Shown piece by piece: positions 43,455 through 54,698 of a stretch of DNA of 64,000 nucleotides (positions within the stretch are counted from its first letter, which is position 1; each line of letters starts with the position of its first letter). The stretch is taken from assembly GCA_009829735.1 (NCBI GenBank), contig CM020619.1, positions 15,319,816 through 15,383,815 of the forward strand. The letters are read 5' to 3'. The translations under genes and the position numbers were made by a program. The notes under the pieces are model-generated. The model made no database searches, had not been told where the DNA came from, and was given only the letters and a program-made list of their open reading frames with translations. Origin of the DNA: Pyropia yezoensis. Taxonomy: Eukaryota; Rhodophyta; Bangiophyceae; Bangiales; Bangiaceae.

Positions 43455-43925
43455 TGTGGCAGAACTGGGCCCCACGCAGGGGACAGGGGGCGCCACACGG
43501 GGTCGGGAGACAGCTGGTCTGACCCGTTGCTCCCTTTGCATTTGATCTCAAATTTCCCTAAGTCAGGGATACTTTGCTTGATAGTAAATCCAACATGGAT
43601 TTGAGCGTCTTCTGCATTTTTCGTCGTCTTGAATTTTCGGGTGGCCCGGTGGGCAGGTGCTGGGGTGGGAGATTCGGAGTGGCGAGATTCTGAAACGACC
43701 CTGGAGGGATAACGGGAGGGACAACGGGGCTTGGCCTCGCTTCCCCGTCCCGACGACGAAACTGTTGGCCCACAAACCATCTTTTTGCTTCGTCGTGGGG
43801 GGATTGCCCCACAACAGGGATAGCGTGCGTGCGACTTGCACTTCTCGTGGTTCCCCTGGCACGGGAGGCAGCCCTTGCGCACCGCCCCAACTTGGGGGCT
43901 GTATGTGAGAGTAGTTTTTTCCACA
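43455..43925 (+). repeat. A2 3' LTR
   Basis: 471 bp, from TGTGGCAGAACTGGG to TTTTTTCCACA. The terminal GCCACA has become TCCACA. More diverged from the A1 LTRs than these are from each other. Confidence 0.9.
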
Positions 43926-44331
43926 ATGGTGGGAGCGAAGTGTCTCCACCGCCGCCTTCAGGCTCTCCACTTCAGAGGTCTTTTCATCCAAAATGGGAGT
44001 GAAGGGGGTAACGAACTGGGCCGGAGGGCTGACACTTCCGCTCCCTCCACCTGGAGGCGTGTAGTCCGAAGGCAGGGCGATTCCCTTACCCTTGGGGCGA
44101 CGAGCGCTATCAGGTGCTCCCGTTGCCATATCACAACCTGGCGTAAGCTCCAATTGGCGCGCCCGGTGTCATCGATCTGAAGGTCCCCGCGGCACAGCGC
44201 CCGGCTTCGTCCAGCCTCTACCAATCGGTGTGGTCGCCCAGCGCAGCACCCGATCTAACGATCGTCAACGCAACGCCAGAAGGCAACAAGGAACACGTAC
44301 GAGCGTACGGCAGCGCCGCACGCGAGCAGTG

Positions 44332-44349
44332 TCCCCTGCTGCTCCACCA
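44332..44349 (-). promoter_or_regulatory. B3 primer-binding site
   Basis: Same 18 bases as in B1 and A1, 1 nt from the LTR. Confidence 0.82.
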
Positions 44350-44350
44350 A

Positions 44351-44756
44351 TGTGGAATAAGTGTTGATCAGACAAGAGGAAATGGGACCGACCGGCCGCA
44401 AGAGCGGAAAGCAACAGCTATTACCGTTAAGGCAAAGAAGACCGTCCTTTATCGCCAGGACTTTCGATGAGGAGCAAGCCAGCCCGACGGCGGCGGCGAG
44501 CCCCCTCGTCGAAGATAAGGGCGAAACATCATGCCGGTCGAGCGACCGAGCGGAGGCCGAATGGCCGATCGCTATGAGCATGGCAAACAATACGAAAGAT
44601 CGCTCCAAAGCAAGGACAGATAGACAATGCAAAACAAAAGTACTCCCCCAAAGAGCAGTCACAAGTGATCCCAAACCATCAAGGTTGGGGCCACCAGTCA
44701 GGGGGGCTACAAACCCGTAAATACCGGACTTCGATATGAACGGCGGATAAGCTACA
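44351..44756 (-). repeat. B3 5' LTR
   Basis: 406 bp, TGTGGAATAAG to GATAAGCTACA. Clearly related to but more diverged than the two B1 LTRs. Confidence 0.9.
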
Positions 44757-46399
44757 TGGAGGGAGGAGGAAGCGGGTGGCGATAGCTGGGAGGCGATGAC
44801 GGCGTGGATGAAGACATGCGAGCGAAGGCAGGATGAGGAGGGTGAGGGGAGAGGAGGGCGGCCCTGGAGCAGGCTCGGGAGTGAGAAGGTAAGGAAGGGC
44901 TGAGGCTGGGGGGGGGGTGGGCAGCAGTGTGATGGGGGAGAGGGGACAAGCGGGGTGCTCTCGCTGGGCGGCGACGGCGGCGCAGCTCAAGGCGTGGGAG
45001 AGGGGATAGGCAACGGGTGGTCAGGGGGAGGTAGGGCGGCGCTGGTGCAGGTATGGTAGTGAGAGGGTGAGGTGGGGAAGAAGGAGGGGGTGAAGTAGAT
45101 GGCGGTGAGTCGGTTAGAGTAAATAAAAATCACGCTGTCGATGTACCGTACATACCAAAGTACCCAGAACCCGTCAATATTGAAGAGAGCATGCGCACAA
45201 AAAAAATGTCACGCTGCTCGTGTGACAGCCGATAGGATCGCTGGGTTGTGGCATTCTCAGAGGCCAAAATACCCGGATATTGAGTTAAAACGATTCGGTC
45301 GTCTGCTCAGGCCACCCGACTATCCCGTCCTATTGACTGCTTATCACGTTAAAAACTGCCCTCAAAGGCACTCAGCAGTCTGATCGAGAAAAAATTGCCC
45401 TCAAAAGCAGTCATTTTTTTCCCGTAGGGGTGGATAGAGTGGAGGAGGACGGACAATGTGTCGAGGGCGCGACAATGTCGTTGGAGCAGGCAGTGGATCA
45501 CCTCATACTTGCGCCACTGCTCCCCTCATCATCACCCCTCCGCTCCCATGGCGCCGCCACCAATCCGTCGTGACGGTACGCCCCCTCCCCCTCCCCCTCC
45601 CACTTTCGCCCCCCCTGCATCATCATTGTCCCCCCTGGCACCCGCCACCTTCCCAGGGCGCCGCGCGACGACCGACCACGCCACATCAGATTGACTGCTC
45701 CCATGGGCCACGACGGCACTGATCCCGCAGTCCTCGCGGCCACCATCGTCATCTCCCCCCCCCCATCCCACTTCCATTGCTCCCCACGGGCCGCTGCCTC
45801 TGACGCGGCCTATGCCGGAATGTGGACAGCTGTTGGGCCCTCACGCCGGCTCTGTGGCGGCAACAGTGGCGGCAGCTTCAGCAGTAGCGGCGGCGACTGC
45901 CCCCTCGCCACGCGAATCCTCCCCGCTGCAGCCGTCAACCACGGTGCGGGACAGGGCGATCGGCGGCAGCAGCCATGGCGGCGGTGGTTGTAACCTCGTG
46001 GCGGGGGTGTCACCGAATGCGACGTTTCCCAGGACGCGTACCCCCAGCCGGAGAGACCCTTCTGGTGGACAGGGCTCTCCGGGAGCCTCAACCGGAAGCG
46101 GGGCAACTCTCGCCAGCTATTAGTGCACACCTCGCAGCGCTATCGGTGCAGTCACTTCCTACTTTACCGTTTGCGGTGCGGGGGCGAGCCGCCAAGGGCA
46201 GTCAGTGAGACCCCAGTTGCATCGTCCCACGCCAGAGCGCCTCCCGGCCTGTGCTGAGAAAGTACCAGCAGCAGTGCCCAATGGCCTGCGTCCCCAGCAG
46301 GGAATGCCCGCACCCCTGAAATCCCGCTGGTCGCATTTTTCGTGTCGACCTGCGCCGTTCCTGATCCGATAGTTGCATGGTCCCAGCCTCAGAACGTCA
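44757..46399. other. No gene seen; purine-rich then AT-rich, then GC-rich
   Basis: 44757-45100 is GGGAGG-rich. 45120-45420 is AT-rich and carries the CCAAAATAC motif also found near 18760. 45450-46400 is GC-rich with short frames on both strands. No domain was recognised. Confidence 0.4.
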
Positions 46400-49300
46400 C
46401 TAGGAGAATTACTTCAAATTGTATTGTTGGCATGCGTTCACCAGTTCGATTGCGCAGCTCGACCAGCCATCAACCCACCCGCGGCTGTCAAGCAGGCACA
46501 GCCTGTATCGACTGCGATGACGTGTGGCCCGTCTGACCGACCCGCCACCCCCTCCAACGAAGGGGCAGAGTGCCCCACAGCGGGCTGGCCGTCCAGTCCG
46601 CCCCACTCTTGGCTGGCTGGCGACGGTGGCGGGACGCGGCGCGGCGCTCGTTCCGGGGCGCGCTCGTTCCGGCTCTGTTCCCGCCCGCGCCTTTGGCCGA
46701 TGGGCTGGCCACGCCATCCCGCCGCGCACCACGCCCCCCCCCCCCCGCCACCCCCCCGGCCCCCCCCCAAAGCCCCCCCCCCCCGCCCCCCCCCTGTGAA
46801 CCGCGCTTTTGAGGTGGGTGGCGCGCGCCGCCGCCACACGCCCCGCTGCCCGTCTCGCGCTCTTGCTCTGCCTCCAATTTCGCACGCGCGCCACTCGCGG
46901 AGAGCCCAGCCCAGCCAGAGGGGGAGTGGGCCGTCGGGCGGCGGCGTGGAGGTTTGGCCAGATTGGGCCTCGGCCCCCGCCCCAGCCTCTTTGAGGCGCA
47001 CCTCGCACACGACAGGGGCCTCCGGGGGGGGGAGTGGGGGGCTACCCTTGTATTCTTTGGCATGGGGTGTGCGGCGAAGTCCATCTGTAGCGCAGCGCCG
47101 CCCGATGACCGCCTGCCCTTGGGTGCAGTGCAGGCACGCCTGCGCCACGCGCCATGCCGAGCCTCGAGAGGAGCATCCTACGGGGTGGCGGGGAAGGTGG
47201 CGGGGTGGGGTTTTGGGGCGGGGGCCTTCCGCCGGCGGCTGGCGGAAGGGCACGGATCCCGTTTTTCTTTTTTTCTCTCTCTCCCGCTCTGCCCTCGGCT
47301 GACGCCGGCCGGCGGGGGTGCCCTCCGCCGTCGCTGTTGCGGGCGACCCCGCGTTTGGCAGCGGGTGGCGGCTCTCGCGGCGAGAGAGAGGCTCCCGGGG
47401 TGGGAGGGGGGTGGTGCAGAGAACAGAAGGGAGCGGCGGCGGCGGTCTCGTCGCCGGGCGGCGGGTCACGCCTCGTGCCGCCGCCCCGTGGCCCCGGGCG
47501 GGGCCCCGTGCAGGCGCAGACGGCACGGCCGCCACACCCACCGCGGACGCGGGGGCGGCGTGCGAGGGGCGTGACAGAGACCAACCAGGCCGCGGGGTGG
47601 GTTGGTCGGTCGGACGGCAGGGCGTTGCACGCCTCGCGCGTGGGGGGCGTGGCGTTGGGGGGGGGCGGGTGGGGCAAAGGCGTCTCGGAGGGGGAGCGTG
47701 GGGTTCGGGCCGCGGTGGTGTCTGCTTGAGGGGCACTGAGCACAGAGAAGGGCGGGGGGGGGGGGGGGGGGTACGCCTGCAGGGCGAAACAACGGACGGC
47801 GAGGGCCCCCAACCCCAACCCCGCGTCCTCCCCCTTCTCCCCTCTCCCCGTTCCCCCCACTCGGCGCACAGGCCGCGGCGGCGGCGGCAGCGGCCGTGTC
47901 TCTCTGCCTCGGCCCGCCGTTCCACCCCGGCTGGCCCGCCAATGGGATTGAGCACGGCAGGCTCTGGGGCAGCGGGGGTGGTTGGCGCGGGGGGACTCCC
48001 GCTGGGCACACACGCCGGCGTGTGGGGAGGGGGGGGGGCAGACGCTGTCACAATCCAAGTCTACCCCCCACCACCACTCCCACCGGCGCACCAGTTCGCC
48101 CCTCAATCCCACGTCGCCGCGGAGGGGGGGGGGGGTGGGGGGGGGGGAGGGAGGGCCGGGGGGGGTGGGGAAAAGTGGTGGTGGTGGCGGAGGGGGGGAC
48201 CGGTGCGCCGCCACACCGCCACTCCCTTGGCTCCGCCGCCGCCGCCGCGCCGAGCCGACGCCGCAACTGTCCACCCTTCAATCCACGAGAGGGCCGCACG
48301 CCCGCGCGTGGGGGGGAGAGAGGCGGCCCGCGCGGCAGGCACGCCTTTGCACCAACAGCGAACGGGGGGGTGGGGAGGAGGTGGCGGCCGCGGCGTTGGG
48401 TGCTGCCGCCGTGCCAACCCCCCCCCCCCCTCCCCACTTCCCCTGCTACGTCCACCCACCCACCCACCCCACCACCCACCCACCCACCCACCACCTCAAA
48501 ACCCGCGCCCACGAGGCGCCCACCGAGGCGCTGCCGCCCCCCCTCCCCCCCCCCCCGCCCCCCCACACCCGGATGTGTGGCGGGTGGGCACACACGGCCG
48601 CACGCGCGGGGCGGCCCGCCGGCGACGGGCCGGCACGCTGCGCAGCGGGTGCCGAGTCGCCGTTGCCGCCGCCGTAGCGGCGGGGCTGGCAGCTGCACGC
48701 AGAGGGGGGGGGGGTGTGCCCGTGCGGCGGCTGCCCACCGCCCACCGCCGCGACGCGCCGGGTGGGGCCTCGTCCGCCGCACGCCGCCCCTGGGGGGGGG
48801 GGGCACCTGGGCACGCCCGGGGGCCCCCTCCCACACCTCTCCTTCCCCCACTTTGCGCGCGCCCCCTCCCACCACCCCCCCCCCCCCCCCCCCCCCCTCG
48901 CTGTCCTCTTCCCAGGCGCACCCCCTGGTGGGCTGCGCCCGCAGCTTGCGCGCCGCACTCGGCGGCCGGCGGCCGCCGCCGATCCCGCGCTGGCGCGGGT
49001 TTTGCCGCCCCGCCCGCCCCGTGTGCCGCAGGGGGGGGGGGGGGGGGAGGCTGGCTGTGGAGAGGCTTGGTTGCCGGACTGCCTTGGCCGCCCCGCCGGG
49101 AGAGGGGGTGGGCGGACGCTCGTGGGCCGCCGGTGGGGTGTGGGCCAGGCTGCCGCCGTCCGTCCGTCGGGGGCACACGGGCACGTGGGGGGAGAGACCC
49201 GGAGTGGGGGGGCGCTCGCCGGGAGGCTGCGGCGTGGGTCTGGCGGCGGGTGCACGGCGGCCCATCGGCGAGGGGCAGGGGTGGGGGGGGGGGGGGGGGC

Positions 49301-49999
49301 AGGTAGCGCAGGCACACGGGCGCGCGCGCGCTTCGGGTCGCCCTGCTCCTGCCGCCACCACCCCTCGCCCGCCGCCGTTGCCGCCGCCGCCGCCGTCGTC
49401 GCTGCCGCCGCCGCAGCCGCTGCCACCGCCACCGACGGCCATCGTCGCCGGTGCTGTTGCGGGCGCCGCGGCGCCGGCCAAGCGGGGGCTGCCACCCGCG
49501 ACAGCCCCGCCGCCGGGCCGCAGCAGTCGCCATTCCACGGTGTGCAGCGCGTGGCGGCCTGCCCGTGTGTGGTCCCACGCGACGCGCCGCGTGCGGTTGC
49601 GCTTGGGGGGGGGGGGGGGGGGGTGGGGGAAGGGGGCCGTCGACGGGTTGCCGGGGTCTGGGGAGGGAGTGCGCGGCGACGGACCCACCACCGCTACCGC
49701 TGCCATCTGGGTGGCTCATTGTGCCAGTCAACGCGCGTGCCTCCGGGCTTGGGTGTGTCGTCGTCCGACGGCTCCTCGTTGCTGCTGGTGCGCCGCGTGC
49801 ACACGCCTCAGGCCGGGAGCCTGGCTGAGGTTGGGGGGGGGGGGGCTGAGGGTGCCGGAGTGGGTACGGCCAATCACGTGGGTACACCGAGCGCTCTCCC
49901 GCGGGTGGCGGCCACCTATCCCCACTCGGCTGCCAGCTGCTATTGGGGCGCGCAGCCGGCACGCTGGGTGACGCGGCCCTGGAGGGGTGGCCGCCCCCC
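46400..49999. other. GC-rich low-complexity region, no supported gene
   Basis: Dominated by poly-C, poly-G, CCACCC and GCC repeats. Frames of 400-690 codons are open on several frames at once (for example 48051-46438 minus, 47896-49971 plus, 49706-48048 minus), which is expected when stop codons are rare. The encoded Pro/Gly/Arg/Ala sequence has no domain. The last part probably contains the promoter and 5' UTR of the SWIB gene. Confidence 0.5.
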
Positions 50000-51978
50000 A
50001 TGGCGGGGGTGCCGTCAGATGCCGAGCTATCAGCGGCGGTGGGGGACATCCTCGCAGTGGAGAACCTTGAGTCTCTGACCGTGCGGACCATGATGGGCAT
50101 CCTAGCTGGCCGCTTCCACGGCGTGGACCTGACGCCCCGTAAGCGGTTCATCAAGGACGAGGTGGACCGCCTGATGCACATGCACACGCCCGTGCAGCCC
50201 GTCGACGTGGCGCACGCCGAGGGGGGGGGCGGCTACGACCACCAGCAGCACCAGCAGCACTTGCAGCCTGCGTACCCGCCGGCGGGGGTACCTGCCACAT
50301 GTACGTTTTTGTTGTTTTTTTGTCAGCTGCGACGGGGACCTTGCGCGGTTTGGGTGTGCGAGTGTTGGCGCAGTCGTGACGGCAAGTGGGTGCCGGGGGT
50401 TGGGGGCGGTACTCGGTGCGCGAGTAATGGTTGAGCGATTGGGCAGTTGCTGTGGAGCGAAGGCGGCCACTGTCGCTGCGCACCATCCACACGGCCACCA
50501 CGTGCACATTGCCGCTGTGGTGTTTTGTACTAGCAAACGGCCAGCGGTGTCGGTCTGGATCGGCGCGCCGCAGCGCGTGCATTCGTTCTGCTGGATGGGG
50601 CCTGTGGGCTTGTGATGCCTGGTCTGTGCCTCGGATTGGGGCCGCCATGCTGTTGTTCTCGCGTTTTTTGGCACGTATGCGCCTCTGGTGCTGTGACTGC
50701 TGTGCTTCTGTGGGCCGCTTGTTTTGGTGGGCGGAGCGCCCACGGGACGTCCGCGTTCGCACTTGCATCAGCACCGCTGCGGGTCCATCCAGAACTGGTA
50801 CTGACAGTCAGCGGTTATTGGTTTCGTGTTTTTGTCTGTGTTTTTGTTTTTGTCTGTTCTCTGTATACCTGACTCGGCGATGTTGGCTATGAACTATGTG
50901 CCCCGTGGTTGCCACTCGTAACACAGACGAATCAGGTGGTGCCCCTGTGGTTGAGGAGAAGAAGCGTGCGAAGCGCGCTCGCCCGGCGGCCAAGGCCAAC
51001 GGGAGCGCAAGTGGCAGCAGGGCAGCGGGCGCTCCTGCCAAGCCTCGCAAGCTATCAGGCCTGAAGAAGGCAGTGGTGCTGGCCGAGCCGCTGGCTCACT
51101 TCTTAGGGGAAGTGGTGTTGCCGCGTAGCCAAATTGCCAAGCGTGTTACCTCGTACGTGAAGGAGCACAACTTGCAAGATGAAGCGGACAAGCGGCATAT
51201 TTTGGCCGACGAAGCGCTGCGTGCGGTATTCGAGGTGGACCGGTTCAGTTTTTTTTCGGTCAACAAGCTCATCTCGAACCTGGTGTATCGCCCCGATGAG
51301 TGCTCACCAGAACTGCAGGCGCTGGCGGAGCAGTGTGATGTGCGTACTCTAGCGGAACAAGAGGCGAAGGACGCAGAGGCAGCATCCGCGTTGGCCGCAG
51401 CAGGGTCGGGGTCGGAGAGTGAGGCGGAGCCGGCGCCGGTGGAGAAGAAGCCGAAGCGGAAGCGCAAGGCGCCTGCTGCCGGCGCCGCGCCAAGCGGGGG
51501 GCCCAAGCCCGCGACCGGCCTGGCGGCGCCCAAGCGCTTGGACGCGCACCTGAGCGCCGTCTGTGGCGGCCAGACAGTGCTCTCCAGGGCGCAAGTGGTG
51601 CGGGCTTTGTGGGTGTATATTCACGCGAAGGAGTTGCAAGACCCGCAGGACGGGCGGCGCATCATTTGTGACGACGCCCTGAAGCGGGTGTTTGCCAACG
51701 AGGAGGTGGTAACCATCTCGAGCCTGAACAAGTACCTGAGCGCTCACCTCAGCGTGCCGACGCCCCAGGAAATTGCCGAAGCGGAACAACAGCAGGCGGT
51801 GGAGGCGGCAGCCGCCAACCCCGGCGGCTATGTGGCAGGCCACGGCGGCAGCGCGGCGGCCGTTGGAGGGGGGGGCTACGCTCCCGTCGAGCAGCACGCG
51901 GTCCAGGCCGATGCCTATGACAACGAGGGCTATGAAGAGGGGGCGGATGAGAACGGCGAGTACGAGGATGAAGGCTGA
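50000..51978 (+). CDS. DEK-C / two-SWIB-domain chromatin protein, 2 exons
   Basis: Exons 50000-50300 and 50927-51978; the intron starts GTACGT and ends ACACAG, phase 1; 450 aa. Exon 1 from ATG 50000 encodes a DEK C-terminal domain (AVGDILAVENLESLTVRTMM ... GVDLTPRKRFIKDEVDRL), then a His/Gln linker. Exon 2 has a Lys/Arg/Ala-rich basic stretch, a first SWIB domain (FLGEVVLPRSQIAKRVTSYV ... NKLISNLVY), a basic linker (KKPKRKRKAP) and a second SWIB (RLDAHLSAVCGGQTVLSRAQ ... LNKYLSAHL). The acidic Gly/Tyr/Glu tail ends in EYEDEG. The DEK-C plus SWIB layout matches yeast Uaf30/Tri1-type nuclear proteins, linked to rDNA transcription or chromatin remodelling. Role here is by analogy. Confidence 0.93.
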
Positions 51979-52769
51979 CGCGTTGGCTCAAGTCGGGGTG
52001 TTGGCTTGCCTGTTCACCTTGACTGCTCAACGCGAAGGCAGCTGTGAAAGGGGCGCATGAGGAACGGGGTGCCCGGGGCGCGGAGTGGTGGCTCTCTGCC
52101 TCGCGATGCGACGTTGGCAGACCGTGGGTCGCTGGAGGACGGAGCTACGGGAGTTGGGGGGTGGGGGGTTGGTTTTGTTTGTTGCAACGCCCTTGTGCTG
52201 TTCTGAAAGAAGAAAAACATGGCGGCTGTCGTGCGGGCTCTGCAAGTGATGCGATACCACATCCGCCACTCCCATTTCATCAAGATGCTCACAACTCGGT
52301 ATGAGCCCCGCGCCCACGGGAAGCCTGTTGAACACATTCAAGAACGGAGCGGCACGTCAACAACTCCATGCCGAAGCCTCTCTGCACCTGGTATCCTGCC
52401 GTATCATATCGAACGGCGAGGCGACCTGTTCGCGCTTTAGTTGCTGGCTCGCTCAGCATGCTGCGCGTTCACACACTGTGCAGTCCTGCATTGCCGGACA
52501 AGGCGGTCTGCTGCCAATTCATAGGGAGGCTACTTGTTCAGTAGTACAGTATGCATGTACGCCACATCTGCTTGGAATGAGCTCGAGAGCATCGCCTTCG
52601 CGGAGCTCGGCCCGGACGGGGAGGAGGCCACACCATCTTTCGGGGCTGGCACGTCCCCTGACCCCATCCAACTGGACGTGCTGGAAAGCACTCTGCGGTC
52701 ATCTCCATCTGTTTCCTCAACGACTTCCTCCCCTATTGCCCCTGTTTTCTGACTGTATTGGCCGTCGCC
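51979..52769. other. Intergenic with one small ORF
   Basis: No clear gene. ATG 52555 opens a 65-codon frame (to 52752) that ends 17 bp before the next start; it is Ser/Pro-rich and could be an upstream ORF in the 5' UTR of the dehydrogenase gene. Confidence 0.4.
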
Positions 52770-53861
52770 ATGGCTCTCCCCTCTGGTGTCATTCTAACGG
52801 CTCCTCGAACGGTCCAGGTCACTACCCCCTCCCCTGATACACCTCCGCCAGTTCCTTCTGGCATGGCACGCGTTCGTACCCTCTATTCGGCCATTTCGGC
52901 CGGCACGGAGTTGCTTGCATACAACGGCGCCATGCCCACCGATATCGCCGTCGATGAGACGTTTGCACACGCTGCTGCGGCTTTTTCCTACCCAGCCAAC
53001 CTCGGCTACTGTAACGTTGGACGGGTAGAGGAAGTGGGGTCAGCGGCTGGGGCTACCTCGATCAAGACGGAGGCGGGGTCAAGGGAGCTCGCCCCCGCCG
53101 TGGGGCCGGGTGTGTCGGTGGGGGACCTGGTCTTTTCCTTTCAGCCCCACGTGTATACCTACACAGCTCCTGTGATGGACCTACAGCTCCTCCCCCCTGG
53201 GGTGTCACCTCTGCATGCAACGCTGCTGCCTTCAGTAGAAACTGCGCTGTCGTTGCTGATGGATGGCGCCCCGCTTCTAGGCGACGTGGTCGCCATTGTT
53301 GGCCAGGGGAGTGTCGGCCTCCTGACCGCGGCCATCTGCAGACTATCCTACCCACTCTGTCCGTTGCTGACGGTTGAGACCGACGCGCACCGGCGGGCGG
53401 CGTCGGCCGCCTGGGTCCGTCCTACTGGTGCGGTGGCGTCGGCCGACGAGGCACTAGCGGCTGCGGCTGGCCGCCGCGCAGATGTGGTCATTGAGGTGAC
53501 GGGTCGCGGGGAGGGACTGGATGCAGCGGTGGGGGTGGTGGCCGATGGCGGGCGGGTTGTGCTTGGCAGCTGGTACGGGGCGAGCCCGCTGGTGCTGCGA
53601 GGCCTCGGCGGGCGCTTTCACCGTAGCCACGTGACGCTTGTCGCGTCGCAGGTGTCGTCCCTGCCGGCGACGCTGGGCGGCCGGTGGTCCAAGGCGCGGC
53701 GTCTGGGCCTGGCGTGGGTGGTGTTGGGGCAGTTGGACTGGGGAGGCTTTCGCATCGAAACTGCATATGTGAAAGACGCGCCGCGGGTGTACCAGCAGTT
53801 GGCTACCGTGGGAGGGGGGTTGGGACAAGTCATTTTTGCCTACCCGACAGGTGCAGGTTAA
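52770..53861 (+). CDS. MDR-superfamily dehydrogenase, BchC/threonine-DH-like
   Basis: 363 residues, no intron, ATG 52770 in good context (GCCATGG). The N-terminal GroES-like fold has VRTLYSAISAGTELLAYNG, where classical alcohol dehydrogenases carry a zinc-binding Cys, so catalytic zinc is doubtful. PANLGYCNVGRVEEVG is the usual beta-rich segment. The Rossmann fold has VVAIVGQGSVGLLTAAICR (G-x-G-x-x-G) and a later Glu (TVETDAHRR) in the position expected for NAD preference. ADVVIEVTGRGEGLDAAV and DGGRVVLGSWYG follow. The arrangement resembles Zn-independent sugar/bacteriochlorophyllide-type (BchC-like) dehydrogenases. The substrate cannot be told from sequence. Confidence 0.85.
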   Translation: MALPSGVILTAPRTVQVTTPSPDTPPPVPSGMARVRTLYSAISAGTELLAYNGAMPTDIAVDETFAHAAAAFSYPANLGYCNVGRVEEVGSAAGATSIKTEAGSRELAPAVGPGVSVGDLVFSFQPHVYTYTAPVMDLQLLPPGVSPLHATLLPSVETALSLLMDGAPLLGDVVAIVGQGSVGLLTAAICRLSYPLCPLLTVETDAHRRAASAAWVRPTGAVASADEALAAAAGRRADVVIEVTGRGEGLDAAVGVVADGGRVVLGSWYGASPLVLRGLGGRFHRSHVTLVASQVSSLPATLGGRWSKARRLGLAWVVLGQLDWGGFRIETAYVKDAPRVYQQLATVGGGLGQVIFAYPTGAG

Positions 53862-54161
53862 GCAGGGTTGGACGGATGGGAGAGAAACGGCTGGTCATTA
53901 TCATGCCTGCCCACCAACCTGCTTCTACTTCCTGAACCATTGCCGTGGGTCTGGCGTGGCGAAGCAATGACAGTCAGGCCCCAGCTACCTCCCAACCTCC
54001 CGTACAAAAAATGTACCAGCTACCTCCCAACCTCCCGTACAAAGTGTGTACCATTCAAACTGCAACACGCAGTTCCCCCCGTTCCATACGAACCCCCTCC
54101 AAGCATCACCCGATGGCGCCAACCCAACCCCCACATCATTCAAGCCCCCAAGCCTTGTCCC
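53862..54161. other. Short convergent 3' region
   Basis: Separates the 3' ends of the MDR gene and the TSPO gene. Contains a short direct repeat (CAGCTACCTCCCAACCTCCCGTACAAA, 27-bp unit, two copies at about 53980 and 54013). No gene. Confidence 0.5.
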
Positions 54162-54698
54162 TTACTCGGCCACCGCAGGAGCCCCGTCCGCCCCCGCGTC
54201 CGCGTCCGCCTCCTTACCCTTGATCAGCCGCGATGCCGGGTTCATCCGCCACAACGCCCCGTTGAGTGCCGCCGCGTACGCAATCCACCCCACGTAGGGC
54301 ACCATCAGGCGGCCAGCGACAGCGTCGATGGTGCCAAATCGGACGGCGGTCGCCGCGGCGGTGCCGAGCAACGCCACCACCTCCACCAGCGCGACGTCGA
54401 GCTTACGGCCCACAAACACGAGCGGGTTCCACGCCGCGTTGAGCGCCAGCTGCGCGCTGTAGAGCATCCACAGCGGGGAGGAGCGGGAAAAGCCGACAGC
54501 CTGGTACACCCGGTGGGAGGCGAGCCCCATTGCAACGTACAAGGAGGACCAAATGGGCCCAAACGCGGGGGTCGGAGGCGTCCACGACGGCTTCTTGAGC
54601 TTCGGGTACCACTTCAGGATGCCTGGCGCCGACACGGTCGATGCCACAAAGCCGACCGCAAGGGGTACACCCACCGCAATAACGATGGGGGCAACCAT
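54162..54698 (-). CDS. TSPO/MBR (tryptophan-rich sensory) protein
   Basis: 178 residues from ATG 54698. Five hydrophobic helices are visible: residues ~3-22, ~48-66, then SSPLWMLYSAQLALNAAWNP, VEVVALLGTAAATAV and VPYVGWIAYAAALNGALW. Hallmarks: W39-T-P-P-T-P-A-F with GPIWSSLY, WNPLVF, and PYVGWIAYAAALNGALWRMN. The family binds tetrapyrroles and sterols and lies in mitochondrial outer, ER or plastid membranes. The charged C-terminus (KGKEADADAGADG) is unremarkable. The frame continues upstream in non-ATG sequence; ATG 54698 fits the usual family start. Single exon, convergent with the MDR gene. Confidence 0.94.
   Translation of the reverse strand: MVAPIVIAVGVPLAVGFVASTVSAPGILKWYPKLKKPSWTPPTPAFGPIWSSLYVAMGLASHRVYQAVGFSRSSPLWMLYSAQLALNAAWNPLVFVGRKLDVALVEVVALLGTAAATAVRFGTIDAVAGRLMVPYVGWIAYAAALNGALWRMNPASRLIKGKEADADAGADGAPAVAE

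Larger units (their letters stand above)
39934..43925 (+). mobile_element. 5'-truncated family A element, A2
   Basis: Plus orientation. Contains RNase H, integrase, chromodomain, the antisense ORF region, polypurine tract and 3' LTR. The 5' LTR, gag, protease and most of RT are missing. It lies head to head with A1. Its LTR ends directly in gag of a B-family element. Confidence 0.9.
43926..44756 (-). mobile_element. B-family fragment B3 (gag start plus 5' LTR)
   Basis: Minus orientation: 5' LTR 44351-44756, primer-binding site 44332-44349, and the first ~68 codons of gag (ATG 44129, MATGAPDSARRPKGKGIALP). It is cut at 43926 by the LTR end of A2. The order shows that B3 was present before, or was joined to, A2. 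Confidence 0.88.

Noticed and set aside
46438..49971. Very long overlapping ORFs (537, 662, 691 and 552 codons) on both strands
   Set aside because: They are open in several frames simultaneously, consist of Pro/Gly/Arg/Ala low-complexity sequence and have no domain. This is expected in extremely GC-rich DNA.
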